This document shows positions 16,461-25,309 of a stretch of DNA of 64,000 nt, one piece after another. A program made the translations under genes and the position numbers. Position 1 is the stretch's first letter. Each line of letters begins with the position of its first letter. The notes beneath the pieces were generated by a model. It was given only the letters and a program-made list of their open reading frames with translations. It was not told where the DNA came from and made no database searches. This DNA comes from UBA10329 sp964500205 (GTDB lineage: Bacteria; Bacteroidota; Bacteroidia; UBA10329), in the NCBI GenBank assembly GCA_964500205.1, contig CAZCNS010000007.1:124001-188000 (forward strand), given 5' to 3'.

Positions 16461-17069
16461 TCACTGGCACAGAGTGGGCCAATCCGTCTTGGCCCGCCCA
16501 AAACCAAGGTCGAGTGACTTGCGGAGGTCGGTGCATCCTCCAGGCTTGTCGTCCATGAACCGCTTGAGGTGACCACGGTGAAAATACGCTTCACCTACGC
16601 GTACCCGCATCAACTCTGCCCTTGCAGCCTCGATCTTCGACCCCTCAAAATCACCGAGCACATTCTTGATGGAAGCACGGTACTCGTGCATCTCTTTAAG
16701 GTTGTCTGCGATTTCAATGGCACGGTTGTAGTCCTCCATTGCGGCAGCGAATTCGATTTTCTGAAACTTGATACCACCTCTCTTCACATACGCCTCTATG
16801 AAGTTGGGGTCTATCTCTATGGCTTTGTCGTAGGCGGTCTGCGCCTTATCGTACTGCCTTGTTGACTCCAAGGCGAAGCCTTCGTCATATTGCTTGGCAG
16901 CTTCCTCATAGGGCGTCATGTCTGGCCCTTTCAGGGAGTCATTGGCCTTGGCTTTCGCCTTGGCTGCCGCGATTTTGTCTTCTTTGCTCATTCCTGAAGT
17001 ATCACCACCATCCTGAGATAGGGCGATCATTGGCATCAAAGCAAAACAGAGCAGGAGAAATCGTCTCAT
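16461..17069 (-). CDS. Exported TPR-repeat protein
   Basis: A 202-aa protein with a signal peptide (MRRFLLLCFALMPMIALSQ) and tetratricopeptide repeats at about residues 52-150, for example YDKAQTAYDKAIEIDPNFIEAYVKRG. TPR proteins are protein-protein scaffolds; this one would act in the periplasm. The C-terminus carries GGCTDLRKSLDLGF, a Sel1/TPR-like end often seen in Bacteroidota TPR proteins. I start it at the ATG at 17069, where the signal peptide begins; an earlier in-frame Met adds 19 polar residues. The neighbouring gene on the same strand is 96 nt away. The specific partner is unknown. Confidence 0.78.
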   Translation of the reverse strand: MRRFLLLCFALMPMIALSQDGGDTSGMSKEDKIAAAKAKAKANDSLKGPDMTPYEEAAKQYDEGFALESTRQYDKAQTAYDKAIEIDPNFIEAYVKRGGIKFQKIEFAAAMEDYNRAIEIADNLKEMHEYRASIKNVLGDFEGSKIEAARAELMRVRVGEAYFHRGHLKRFMDDKPGGCTDLRKSLDLGFGRAKTDWPTLCQ

Positions 17070-17165
17070 CGACCGGTCAAAATCGCGGTGCAAATTACAG
17101 CCCCACAGAATTTCAGAGCGGGGCAAATGTAAACAAATGTGGACACAGCCCTCGCAACTGTCACG

Positions 17166-17933
17166 TTACTTGTCGAGTCTTTCAAACTCTCGCTGTCGAT
17201 TCAAGATCGCAACAGTGAGCTGGTAGTCGTTCATTTGAAAGACCTGACTCTCTGAGAAGTTGCAGAAATCCATGAATTCCCTTACCCTGTCGCCTTCCAA
17301 ACCAGTGATGCGTGCGACCATCTCCTCGTTGTAGCGCTTTCTGTTGATGCCATACTTCCGCTCTTCCTCATTGAGGCGATGCAGCTCCTGCCGTTTCTTG
17401 GCATCCTTGCTGAAATTGCCATAGATGAAGGACGCAGGACTCATCATGTATTTCGCCTTCTTGATCTCATCTACATCTTCTGTCACTGGTATGGTCCTCG
17501 GATTTCTTGAAGGCCGCTGAACACCGATCACGTCTATCACGCCATCGTCAACGGTAAGGTCCATGAAATTCTGTCGGAATTGGTCCCTTGTTCCAAAAGG
17601 GTTGATCTCGACCTCTGCAAGCATGTACTCACGTGGTGTCATGTTCAGCACGGTGACCTCGGCATTGAGCAGTTCGCTATCCACGACAATCGCACCGGGC
17701 GCATAGCCGATGCACGATACGATGATGCTGTCTCCCACGTTTGCCGTGACCTTGAACATGCCCTCGCTGCTGCTGATGGTGGCCACGGAGTCGCTGAAGT
17801 TGATGACGTGAGCAGAGGGCACGGGGCCACCGTTGACAGCATCGAGCAAGAGCCCCCTCACCATGCCGCGTTCCTGCGCGCTCAGTGACGCTGAAATGAG
17901 CAACAGGAGTAAGGAAATCAGGGCCTTGGACAT
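17166..17933 (-). CDS. Exported protein with carboxypeptidase-like regulatory domain
   Basis: A 255-aa protein with a signal peptide (SKALISLLLLLISASLSAQ) and a CarboxypepD_reg-like beta-sandwich at about residues 20-100. That domain has the typical GLLLDAVNGGPVPSAHV and SSEGMFKVTANVGDSIIVSCIGYAP pattern seen at the N-terminus of many Bacteroidota outer membrane proteins. The remainder is charged and helical (KRQELHRLNEEERKYG) and has no barrel, so it is a stand-alone version. The ATG at 17933 is preferred over a GTG two codons earlier. A TTTCTTTG box ends 5 nt before the ATG, suggesting a leaderless transcript. Confidence 0.78.
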   Translation of the reverse strand: MSKALISLLLLLISASLSAQERGMVRGLLLDAVNGGPVPSAHVINFSDSVATISSSEGMFKVTANVGDSIIVSCIGYAPGAIVVDSELLNAEVTVLNMTPREYMLAEVEINPFGTRDQFRQNFMDLTVDDGVIDVIGVQRPSRNPRTIPVTEDVDEIKKAKYMMSPASFIYGNFSKDAKKRQELHRLNEEERKYGINRKRYNEEMVARITGLEGDRVREFMDFCNFSESQVFQMNDYQLTVAILNRQREFERLDK

Positions 17934-18046
17934 CGCCACAAAGAAACAGACGGATGCGTGGAGGGTTTAAGTTCATTTGGGTCTAAAAAGTGAACAGTTG
18001 TTAAACCCGAACTATTTCCCCAAATTCACCCCATCAACCGCACTGC

Positions 18047-19060
18047 ATGAACCTTCCACATATTGTCATGCCTCAAGGAGAGGCCACACCAGATGGGCTG
18101 GTCAAACTGATCGAGGAGAGAAAAGACGCGCTCCGCGATGACCTCATCCGCGAGGGTTGCATCCTGTTCAGGGGCTTCGGTCTGCGATCGCCCGAGCATT
18201 TCGAGCAGGCGGCACTTGCCCTGCGTAGCGACCTCCAGAACAATTATCAGGGCACCTCGCCCCGCAACAGCCGAACCAGGTATGTGCATTCGGCCAGTGA
18301 GTTGGCGGGCCATTATCCCATCATGCAGCACTGCGAGATGAGTTTTCTGCCATCTGCACCGCGCTACCTTTTCTTCTTCTGCCATGTGCAACCTAATGAC
18401 GGTGGGCAGACCCCTGTCTGCGATTTCCGTAAGGTCTATCAGCAGCTCGACCCCGCCATCCGCGATGTTTTTGAGAAGAAAGGCGTGCGCTACGTGCGGA
18501 ATTATTCCGGCCCAAATAGCAAGAAGGGCAGTGACCTTTTCCAACTGAAACCGTGGGATGACCTTTTCAAGACGACCGACCATGCAGAGGTTGAGAGGCA
18601 GTGTGCGGAGAGCGATATCCGGCCCACATGGCTTGATGACGACCGTCTGCGCTTGGAGAACGACCGTCCCGCTGTGCAGGCGCACCCTGAAACGGGCGAG
18701 ATGACATGGTTCAACCACCTGCAGGTTTTCCACCGCGAGGCAGCGGCCATCGAGTACGCACACATCTTTAACAATAGGAGAGATTTCTTCTCTTTGAAAT
18801 ATCTCCTGTTGATCTCCGCGGCCACTGCTTGGAAGCGCAGTTTCTCCGACCCCATGTCATCGGCCATGCACGTGCTTTTCGGAGATGGCAGTCCTGTGCC
18901 AAGAGCCTACGTGGCGCATGTGGAGGATGTGATCTGGAAGAATCTCCGTCCCTTTGACTGGCGGCTGGGCGATGTGCTGATGATCGACAACTTCAGCACC
19001 TCGCACGGTCGCCTGCCTTACACCGGCCCCCGCGATATCCTCGTTGCCTGGACCGCCTGA
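18047..19060 (+). CDS. TauD/TfdA family dioxygenase
   Basis: A probable Fe(II)/2-oxoglutarate-dependent oxygenase. The metal-binding HxE of this family is visible as His95/Glu97 in QHCEMSF, and the distal histidine is about His320 in STSHGRLPYTGPRD. The downstream arginine is a candidate 2-oxoglutarate ligand. At 337 aa it resembles the clavaminate synthase or SyrP-like branch that acts on amino acid-type substrates more than TauD itself. The substrate cannot be inferred because the neighbour is a transporter rather than a biosynthetic cluster. The BASS transporter gene starts 9 nt downstream, so the two are probably cotranscribed. Confidence 0.85.
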   Translation: MNLPHIVMPQGEATPDGLVKLIEERKDALRDDLIREGCILFRGFGLRSPEHFEQAALALRSDLQNNYQGTSPRNSRTRYVHSASELAGHYPIMQHCEMSFLPSAPRYLFFFCHVQPNDGGQTPVCDFRKVYQQLDPAIRDVFEKKGVRYVRNYSGPNSKKGSDLFQLKPWDDLFKTTDHAEVERQCAESDIRPTWLDDDRLRLENDRPAVQAHPETGEMTWFNHLQVFHREAAAIEYAHIFNNRRDFFSLKYLLLISAATAWKRSFSDPMSSAMHVLFGDGSPVPRAYVAHVEDVIWKNLRPFDWRLGDVLMIDNFSTSHGRLPYTGPRDILVAWTA

Positions 19061-19069
19061 CGCAAGCTG

Positions 19070-19969
19070 TTGAACGAGGGCATCCGCATACATTTCGAGG
19101 AGGGCAGTCAGGGGTTGCTGCAACTCGTTCTCGCGTTCGTTATGTTCGGGGTGGCGCTCGACCTCACTCCGTCCGACCTGCGTAACGCCTTCCGCAACCC
19201 ACGCCCTGTCATGGCGGGTGTGATTGCGCAGTTTCTGCTGCTGCCTGCACTCACATTCCTGCTCATTCTTGTCTGGCAGCCAAGTGCAGGCATAGCTCTG
19301 GGACTGCTGCTGGTCGCGGCCTGCCCCGGGGGCAATGTGTCCAATTTCATCTCGGCCATCGCGAAGGCGGACATCGCGCTGTCGGTGTCGCTCACGGCCA
19401 TCAGTTCGCTGGCCTGCGCGGTGGTCACCCCGCTCAATTTCGGCTTATGGGCAGGGTTGATGCCCTCCTCGCAGGGGTTGCTGCGCTCGCTGCACATCGA
19501 CCCGGTGCAACTTACCCTCTCGGTGACGATGATCCTCGCACTGCCTGTGTTGGCCGGGGCCACCATGAATCGGTTTCTCCCGAAGCTCACTGCAAGGCTG
19601 CGCATCCCGCTGCGCAGGGTCAGCATGGTCATCTTTCTGTTCTTTGTGGCGGGTGCGGTCTATGCCAACCGCGATGGCTTCGGGCAGTACCTCGCACTGG
19701 TGTTCGCTCTCGTGCTGGTTCACAATCTTCTTGCGCTCGGTACGGGTTATGCGGTCGGTCGCTTGGCGCGGCTGAATGATGCACAGTGCCGCTCCCTCTC
19801 CATAGAGACAGGCATTCAGAACGCTGGCTTGGGACTGGTCCTTAGCCTCACTTTTTTTCCCGGCATACCCGAGATGGCACTGGTGTGCGCGTGGTGGGGC
19901 GTGTGGCACATCATCTCAGGGATGGGCCTCGCGGCCGTGTGGTCGTGGTTCGATAGGGGAAACGATTGA
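19070..19969 (+). CDS. Bile acid:sodium symporter (BASS) family protein
   Basis: A 299-aa integral membrane protein with nine to ten hydrophobic helices. The family motifs are VAACPGGNVSNFISAIAKADIALSVSLT, which includes the sodium-site region, and ETGIQNAGLGLVL. BASS proteins move organic anions with sodium; characterised relatives carry bile acids, pantoate, pyruvate or glucosinolates. The start codon is TTG at 19070, 9 nt after the dioxygenase gene. The pairing suggests that the oxygenase substrate or product could be the cargo, but that is inference. Confidence 0.87.
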   Translation: MNEGIRIHFEEGSQGLLQLVLAFVMFGVALDLTPSDLRNAFRNPRPVMAGVIAQFLLLPALTFLLILVWQPSAGIALGLLLVAACPGGNVSNFISAIAKADIALSVSLTAISSLACAVVTPLNFGLWAGLMPSSQGLLRSLHIDPVQLTLSVTMILALPVLAGATMNRFLPKLTARLRIPLRRVSMVIFLFFVAGAVYANRDGFGQYLALVFALVLVHNLLALGTGYAVGRLARLNDAQCRSLSIETGIQNAGLGLVLSLTFFPGIPEMALVCAWWGVWHIISGMGLAAVWSWFDRGND

Positions 19970-19979
19970 GACCGCAGGC

Positions 19980-20879
19980 TCAGTCCCAGAGCGGTGAAGG
20001 GTACTTGCCCTCCTTCACCAGTTTCTCGAACGCCTCGACCACCGCAGGGCGGTCCTCTTGATAGGTCACACCGTACCAGAGGTCATTGGAGGTGAGAATG
20101 GGGAAACGCGCCTCACCCGCTGCGATCAGGTTGTCGGCCACCAGCGGGATGAAGAACTCCGCCTTCGGGTTGTCGCGGTTCTCGCGCACGAAGTCGATGA
20201 ACATGTGGCGCGACCGCTCAAAGATGTTAGGGTGAAAGCCCCAGAAATTCATGCTCACCACCGAGTCGGAATCTACCTCATGCTTGGAATCCCCGTCCTG
20301 ATAGACCACCTTGTCGCCCTCCCAATGGATCTTGGTGCGCTCGTTCACGGAGGCCAAGCAGTTGCTCGCATCGGCCACGCAGACTCCGCGCGAGACGTGC
20401 CCATTGAGGCTTAGCGTGTTGCGAAGCACGTAGCCTACCATGGTGTAGGTATCGGGCGTACATCGGTTCTTCAGGAAATCAGCGATCTGATGGAAGCCGT
20501 CCGCACCGTAGAAGTCATCGGCATTGATGACCGCGAACGGCTCGTTGATGACATCCTTCGCCACCAGCACCGCGTGCATCGTCCCCCAGGGTTTTTCGCG
20601 CTCAGGCAGGTTGTCCACACCCTCCACGGGGGTATTCACATCCTGATAGGCGTAGGCGATGTCAATCTTATCCTCGAATTTTCCTTCGAAACGCGCCTTG
20701 AAATCATCCGCGAAGCTCTCGCGGATCACGAACACCACCTTGCCGAAGCCTGCCTTGATGGCATCATAGATAGAATATTCGATGATGGTCTCACCGTTCG
20801 GGCCGAGGGGGTCGATTTGTTTCAGACCACCGTAGCGGCTTCCCATGCCAGCTGCGAGTATAAGGAGTGTAGGCTTCAT
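19980..20879 (-). CDS. Sugar-phosphate nucleotidyltransferase
   Basis: A 299-aa enzyme of the NTP-transferase family that activates sugar 1-phosphates to nucleotide sugars. The nucleotide-binding signature is near the N-terminus (LLILAAGMGSRYGGLKQIDPLG), followed by the metal-binding VINADDFYG. Family members include glucose-1-phosphate thymidylyl- and uridylyltransferases, and the sugar is not clear here. The start is the ATG at 20879; the frame runs back 28 codons but through promoter DNA. It is divergent from the next gene. No other polysaccharide genes are adjacent. Confidence 0.87.
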   Translation of the reverse strand: MKPTLLILAAGMGSRYGGLKQIDPLGPNGETIIEYSIYDAIKAGFGKVVFVIRESFADDFKARFEGKFEDKIDIAYAYQDVNTPVEGVDNLPEREKPWGTMHAVLVAKDVINEPFAVINADDFYGADGFHQIADFLKNRCTPDTYTMVGYVLRNTLSLNGHVSRGVCVADASNCLASVNERTKIHWEGDKVVYQDGDSKHEVDSDSVVSMNFWGFHPNIFERSRHMFIDFVRENRDNPKAEFFIPLVADNLIAAGEARFPILTSNDLWYGVTYQEDRPAVVEAFEKLVKEGKYPSPLWD

Positions 20880-20917
20880 TTTTTCGATAAATGGAATTAG
20901 GAAAATGTGTCGGGCCG

Positions 20918-20925
20918 CGAATATA
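20918..20925 (-). promoter_or_regulatory. -7 element of the nucleotidyltransferase gene
   Basis: TATATTCG on the minus strand followed by CGGCCCG. The 38-nt leader contains AATTCC and ends in an A run before the ATG. Confidence 0.5.
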
Positions 20926-20965
20926 CAGTCCTTGATGGCCCGTTTCCTCCAGTTCAAGCTCAACG

Positions 20966-20973
20966 TATTTTTG
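20966..20973 (+). promoter_or_regulatory. -7 element abutting the 20979 start codon
   Basis: TATTTTTG ends 5 nt before the ATG. Transcription from such a box would begin at or next to the start codon. Confidence 0.5.
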
Positions 20974-20978
20974 CGACA

Positions 20979-21506
20979 ATGCCACCTTCTATCGTCCTTT
21001 CCGAACAGAGTTGCGTGTTCTCCAATTTGAGGCCTTTAGTGGCTGATCACCGCTCTATTCACCTCGGACTGCTCAAGGTTGACAGAGTGCCGCCTCACCT
21101 TATTCTCACGGTCGGGGCAAAGTATTTTTCCCTCGAAAAAGACCGTTGCGTAGCGAACGGTGACCTGCCGCATCTGCTCCGTTTGTTGGAAAAGAAGGGC
21201 ACGTGGTGTGTCTTCGTGCCGTTGCCGCTTCTGCCGGTCGTAGATGCTGTTCAGGGAGCGAACCGCGCCTTCCATCCATTTGCAGCGACTGGTGGGGAGG
21301 TTACCTGTGTGCGGCCCATTGCCAATTTCATGGGCGATGTCTTCGGATGGGGGACAGACCGTGCAGAGACGGTGTTCGACCTGTTGGAAATCGTTTCGTC
21401 AAATGCCAAGCCCGACATGTTGTTTAGGCAAGGGGATAATTTCGTGAGCGTTGAGATCAAGAGATATACAAGGGAAGATGTGAGAGACTACATGCAAGGT
21501 CTCTAA
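20979..21506 (+). CDS. Conserved-looking protein of unknown function
   Basis: I do not recognise this 175-aa protein. It has no signal peptide or transmembrane helix, so it is probably cytoplasmic. Notable segments are PHLILTVGAKYFSLEKDRC, a proline-rich VFVPLPLLPVVDAV and a charged helical C-terminus. The start is the ATG at 20979, where a -7 box ends 5 nt upstream; the frame continues upstream through the divergent promoter, which is unlikely to be coding. Codon use looks like that of its neighbours. Confidence 0.6.
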   Translation: MPPSIVLSEQSCVFSNLRPLVADHRSIHLGLLKVDRVPPHLILTVGAKYFSLEKDRCVANGDLPHLLRLLEKKGTWCVFVPLPLLPVVDAVQGANRAFHPFAATGGEVTCVRPIANFMGDVFGWGTDRAETVFDLLEIVSSNAKPDMLFRQGDNFVSVEIKRYTREDVRDYMQGL

Positions 21507-21597
21507 GTGAATTGAGATGACTCATCATTCGTGGGCCAGTGAATATCAAGTGGTGGAAAAGGATGCGGTGGGGTAGGTTGGAGCGATCTTCGCGCCC

Positions 21598-22596
21598 ATG
21601 ACGCGCATTTCCTTATTTCTTTTTCTTCTCACATCGTTTGTTGCAACCGCCCAGCACACCGACTTTGACAGCGAGCAGCATGCCCCGATCCCGGACTACG
21701 CTGACCCTGCGCATTGGTCGGCACTTCCCTTCAGGGACGATGTGGCCGATGTGCTGCCAAAGGGCGAGGCGGCCGTTCACGACTCGCTGAAGCAGGTCGA
21801 TGTGTTCTATGTGCATCCTACCATCTATCAGAAAGGTCCGCTGTGGAATGCCGACCTGGCCGACCGCAAGTTGAACCGCAAGGTGGACAAGTGGCCCGTG
21901 CGCTTGCAGGCCAGTGTGTTCAACCGCGACTGCCGTGTGTATGCGCCACGGTACCGGCAGGCTGTGGTGCGCGTGTTCTACCAACGCGATGAGGACGGAC
22001 AGAAGGCCCTCGATCTCGCCTACGGTGACGTGAAGCAGGCATTCAACTATTTCTTGCAGCATCAGAATGATGGGAGACCATTCATCATCGCGGGGCACAG
22101 TCAGGGTACATACCACACCGTGCGGCTGCTGCGCGAGATGATCGACACCACCGACCTGCGGCATAGGATGGTCGCGGCCTATGTGATCGGTCTCACTGTA
22201 AATGAGGCCATGTACACCAACCTCCGTATGTGCGACTCCGCTTCGCAGACAGGCTGCTTTCTCAGTTGGATGACCTATCGCGAGGGTTTTTTCCCCGAAT
22301 GGGAATACCATTTGGAGACCGAGTGCGTCAACCCCCTCACTTGGAGGCGCGACTCCGTCCTTGCACCCCGCGATGCGAATCTCGGTGCGGTAGTGATGAA
22401 TCCGAGGCGTGTATATTTAGGAAAGACCGAGGCCCGTATCGAGCGGTCGCAGGGCGAGCTGCTGTGGGTGCGCACCCGCGCCCCTTGGTTCACGCTGATG
22501 CGCAACTTGCACGTGGCGGATTACGGTCTGTTCTATATGGACATCCGCGAGAACGTGGGGCAAAGGGTGGCCGCATTTTTCGATCAAGAAAACTGA
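21598..22596 (+). CDS. DUF3089 alpha/beta-hydrolase-like exported protein
   Basis: A 332-aa DUF3089 protein with a signal peptide (ISLFLFLLTSFVATAQ). The family is related to alpha/beta-hydrolases: the nucleophile elbow is IIAGHSQGT with Ser168, and DVFYVHPTIY is a conserved family segment. It is likely an esterase or lipase-type enzyme in the periplasm, with unknown substrate. The ATG lies 5 nt after GATCTTCG, a weak -7-like box. The next gene begins 69 nt downstream on the same strand. Confidence 0.82.
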   Translation: MTRISLFLFLLTSFVATAQHTDFDSEQHAPIPDYADPAHWSALPFRDDVADVLPKGEAAVHDSLKQVDVFYVHPTIYQKGPLWNADLADRKLNRKVDKWPVRLQASVFNRDCRVYAPRYRQAVVRVFYQRDEDGQKALDLAYGDVKQAFNYFLQHQNDGRPFIIAGHSQGTYHTVRLLREMIDTTDLRHRMVAAYVIGLTVNEAMYTNLRMCDSASQTGCFLSWMTYREGFFPEWEYHLETECVNPLTWRRDSVLAPRDANLGAVVMNPRRVYLGKTEARIERSQGELLWVRTRAPWFTLMRNLHVADYGLFYMDIRENVGQRVAAFFDQEN

Positions 22597-22665
22597 ATTG
22601 GCATATCTTTCCTTTGTTCTTCAAACCAAAACGGTGTTTCTCCTGTTCTCTCATAAAATCTGAGC

Positions 22666-23568
22666 ATGTCCACTATTCTGATAACAGGCGGTTCGGGTCT
22701 CATCGGCTCAGCACTGGTGCCCATGCTGCTGGAGGCCGGTCATGATGTCCGCATCATTGGGCGGTCGGTGGCGCGCAGGAGCAATGTGCCCGGCTTCAAA
22801 TGGGACATAGGCAAGATGACGATGGACGAAGCCGCCTTGGACGGGGTCACGCACATCATTCACCTTGCTGGGGCCGGCATTGCCGATGAGCGATGGACTG
22901 ATAAGCGAAAGCAAGAGATACTCGAAAGTCGGGTGATGCCCATGAAGTTGCTTGCAGACACTTTGAAAAGGCGTGGTCAGCGGCTCGAAGCGTTCATCAC
23001 CGCGTCTGGCATCGGCTACTATGGGGCGGTCACCACGGATATCATATACAAGGAAGAGCATGACCCGGCCAATGATTTTCTCGGCAAGACCTGCCAGTTA
23101 TGGGAAGAGGCTGTTTGTCTGTTCGATGATATCGCAGACCGTGAGGTCAGGCTGCGTACTGGCATTGTGCTCGATCCCAAGGGCGGTGCGCTTGCCAAGT
23201 TGATGCTGCCCGCAAGGTTCGGGTTGGCCGCAAGCCTCGGCAGCGGGGAGCAATGGATGCCGTGGATACACATCGAGGACATGTGCCGCATCTATAAGTT
23301 GGTTGTGGAAGATGACACAGTAGCCGGGGCCTTCAATGCCGTGGCACCCCATCATGCTACCCAGCAGCAAATGCTTGCGGCCATCAGCAAGGCGATGGGT
23401 AAACCTTTTTTCCTTCCCGGTGTTCCAAAGGTGTTGACAAGAATCGCGATGGGCGATATGGCGCTGATGCTTACTGAGGGCAGTAGGGTTTCGTCAGAAA
23501 AGCTGAAGAACACGGGTTTCGTGTTCAGGTATCCGGTTTTAGATGTCGCACTCGAAAGCCTTGTCTGA
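22666..23568 (+). CDS. TIGR01777 family oxidoreductase
   Basis: An extended SDR/epimerase-type protein of the TIGR01777 family, in some species mislabelled cell division inhibitor SulA. The NAD(P)-binding motif is at the start (ILITGGSGLIGSAL), IIHLAGAGIADERW follows, and the C-terminal DUF1731 segment includes SRVSSEKLKNTGFVFRYP. It is 300 aa, the family norm. The reaction is unknown. The next gene encodes an SRPBCC protein, and fusions or neighbourhoods of these two families recur in light-regulated clusters of other bacteria. With the CarH-like gene further down, it is placed in the possible light-response block. Confidence 0.88.
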   Translation: MSTILITGGSGLIGSALVPMLLEAGHDVRIIGRSVARRSNVPGFKWDIGKMTMDEAALDGVTHIIHLAGAGIADERWTDKRKQEILESRVMPMKLLADTLKRRGQRLEAFITASGIGYYGAVTTDIIYKEEHDPANDFLGKTCQLWEEAVCLFDDIADREVRLRTGIVLDPKGGALAKLMLPARFGLAASLGSGEQWMPWIHIEDMCRIYKLVVEDDTVAGAFNAVAPHHATQQQMLAAISKAMGKPFFLPGVPKVLTRIAMGDMALMLTEGSRVSSEKLKNTGFVFRYPVLDVALESLV

Positions 23569-23662
23569 CTGTTGAATATCGAATGGGGTTCTTGGAATGA
23601 AGACAGCTTTTCAGGAGCTGATCGCTCGACTCCACCATTTTTCACATCATTTCTGAACGAAA

Positions 23663-24148
23663 ATGCTCCTTACAAGAAAAGAATACCAGCAATTTCTGCC
23701 CATCTCACTTGATGAGGCATGGGATTTTTTCTCAACCCCGAAAAACCTGAACCGCATCACTCCGGAAGAGATGAGATTCAACATACTCAGCGGTGGCGAT
23801 GGCCCGATGTATCAGGGGATGGTGATCCAGTACACGGTGACACCGCTGCTGGGTATCCCGATGCCCTGGGTCACAGAGATCACGCATGTTTCCGACCGCA
23901 ACTACTTTGTTGATGAGCAACGCTTCGGGCCGTACAGCCTTTGGCACCACATGCACAGATTCGAGGAGATGGACGGAGGGGTCATGATGACCGATATCCT
24001 GCACTATCGCATACCTATGGGGCCTGTTGGTAAGTTGATGGGTAAACTGTTCATCGACAATAAAGTGAATGGCATCTTTGAATACCGCACCAAGGTGCTT
24101 GAGCAACTTTTTCCGAAAAGGCACAAGACCGTAATGAGTGCGGCCTGA
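23663..24148 (+). CDS. SRPBCC family ligand-binding protein
   Basis: A 161-aa START/SRPBCC-type protein with a hydrophobic ligand cavity. The family pattern is visible from the N-terminal QQFLPISLDEAWDFFSTPKNLNRITPEEMRF onward, through TEITHV and FVDEQRFGPYSLWHHMHRFE. Such proteins bind lipids or other hydrophobic molecules or act as cyclases. It lies between the TIGR01777 gene and the CarH-like regulator, all on one strand with gaps of 94 and 54 nt. The ligand is unknown. Confidence 0.82.
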   Translation: MLLTRKEYQQFLPISLDEAWDFFSTPKNLNRITPEEMRFNILSGGDGPMYQGMVIQYTVTPLLGIPMPWVTEITHVSDRNYFVDEQRFGPYSLWHHMHRFEEMDGGVMMTDILHYRIPMGPVGKLMGKLFIDNKVNGIFEYRTKVLEQLFPKRHKTVMSAA

Positions 24149-24202
24149 CCCTTGTGATCATTCATTCTCTGAAATCAGCAATTCATTCGCAGTCAAGGTC
24201 AA

Positions 24203-25087
24203 ATGGGACATTACAGCATCAAGGACCTTGAGAAACTCACGGGTATCAAGGCCCACACCATCCGCATCTGGGAGAAACGCTATGGCATTATCAACCCTGA
24301 CCGAACGGACACTAATATCCGCACCTACTCGGATGAGGAATTGAAGCGGCTGCTCAACGTCAGCATTCTAAACAATCATGGTCTCAAGATATCGAAGATC
24401 GCCAAGTTGCGGCCAGAGGATCTGAACCATGAGCTGAACCGCATCACTGAGACCGATAACAGGTATGAGACCCAGATCGACAGTCTGGTAGTGGCCATGG
24501 TGGATCTAGATCGCAGGAAGTTCGAGAAGATACTGGCAGACTGCACACTGAAGATGGGTTTCGAGGATACTTGCATCCGCGTGCTCTACCCTTTCCTGCA
24601 GAAGGTCGGTCTGATGTGGCAGACGGATTCCATCAACCCGGCCCAAGAGCATTTCATCAGCAATCTTATCCGCCAGAAACTCTTTGTGGCCATAGATGAG
24701 CTGTATGACCCCAACTATGACGGAAAGCCCAAGGTGGTGATGGCACTGCCCGAAGGCGAGATGCACGAGCTGGGACTGTTGTTCTATCGCTACTTGATGG
24801 AGAAACGCGGCTACAACACCATCTACCTTGGGCAGAGCGTGCCGTTTGAGGATCTTGTGCAAGTGACCAAGGCTCACAAGGCCGAATTCATGGTCACAGC
24901 CTTCGTGGCCTGCATGCCTACCGAGAACATCGAGACGTACGTGCGCTCACTTTCTCAGAAGCTGCCCGATACTTATGTCATTGCCACAGGAGGTCAGGTC
25001 GGTGTGCTTTCTGATGTGGCCCTTGAACGGGTGTCGTTCTGCGCTTCGGTGCCAAGTTTTGTTGAAGTGATTGAAGAATATCGTTGA
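24203..25087 (+). CDS. MerR-type regulator with B12-binding domain (CarH/LitR-like)
   Basis: A 294-aa transcription regulator with an N-terminal MerR helix-turn-helix (YSIKDLEKLTGIKAHTIRIWEKRYGII), a four-helix cap (about 90-165) and a cobalamin-binding Rossmann domain. The CarH signature W-x9-EH is present as Trp139 and Glu149/His150. The cobalt-ligating E-x-H-x-x-G motif is Glu186-His188-Gly191 in EGEMHELG, and the conserved GG is in ATGGQVG. Known CarH proteins use adenosylcobalamin as a light sensor: tetramers repress in the dark and fall apart in light. In Thermus CarH the residue after the Trp is a His used in the light state; here it is Gln140. A terminator follows, and the ECF sigma gene lies downstream. 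Confidence 0.88.
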   Translation: MGHYSIKDLEKLTGIKAHTIRIWEKRYGIINPDRTDTNIRTYSDEELKRLLNVSILNNHGLKISKIAKLRPEDLNHELNRITETDNRYETQIDSLVVAMVDLDRRKFEKILADCTLKMGFEDTCIRVLYPFLQKVGLMWQTDSINPAQEHFISNLIRQKLFVAIDELYDPNYDGKPKVVMALPEGEMHELGLLFYRYLMEKRGYNTIYLGQSVPFEDLVQVTKAHKAEFMVTAFVACMPTENIETYVRSLSQKLPDTYVIATGGQVGVLSDVALERVSFCASVPSFVEVIEEYR

Positions 25088-25112
25088 AGGTTTAATCCAT
25101 TTTGTTGAACAG

Positions 25113-25147
25113 AAAGCCCCGTAAGCATCTGCTTACGGGGCTTTTTT
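25113..25147 (+). terminator. Terminator after the CarH-like gene
   Basis: AAAGCCCCGTAAGCA and its exact complement form a 15-bp inverted repeat with a minimal loop, followed by TTTTTT. It closes the upstream unit before the ECF sigma gene. Confidence 0.93.
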
Positions 25148-25270
25148 GTGCCAGAATGATGGGTTTTCAAGCTCTGGTTCGTGTTTATTTCGGGTCATTT
25201 AAGGTTGTTTTGTTCAACTAATGAAGATTTAATGTGGTACAAAATGATTGATAATCAGGGCTATTAACCT

Positions 25271-25308
25271 ATTTTGTTTATGAAAGTGATTAGAGCGTGA
25301 AACAAAAT
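25271..25308. promoter_or_regulatory. Inverted repeat ATTTTGTTT-N20-AAACAAAAT (candidate operator)
   Basis: Perfect 9-nt arms (25271-25279 and 25300-25308) end one base before the -33 TTG of the sigma-factor promoter. Two more ATTTTGT/ACAAAAT half-sites lie at about 25099 and 25239. The placement suits a repressor such as the adjacent CarH-like protein, but no binding data exist here. The rest of the 292-nt interval has no gene. Confidence 0.5.
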
Positions 25309-25309
25309 G

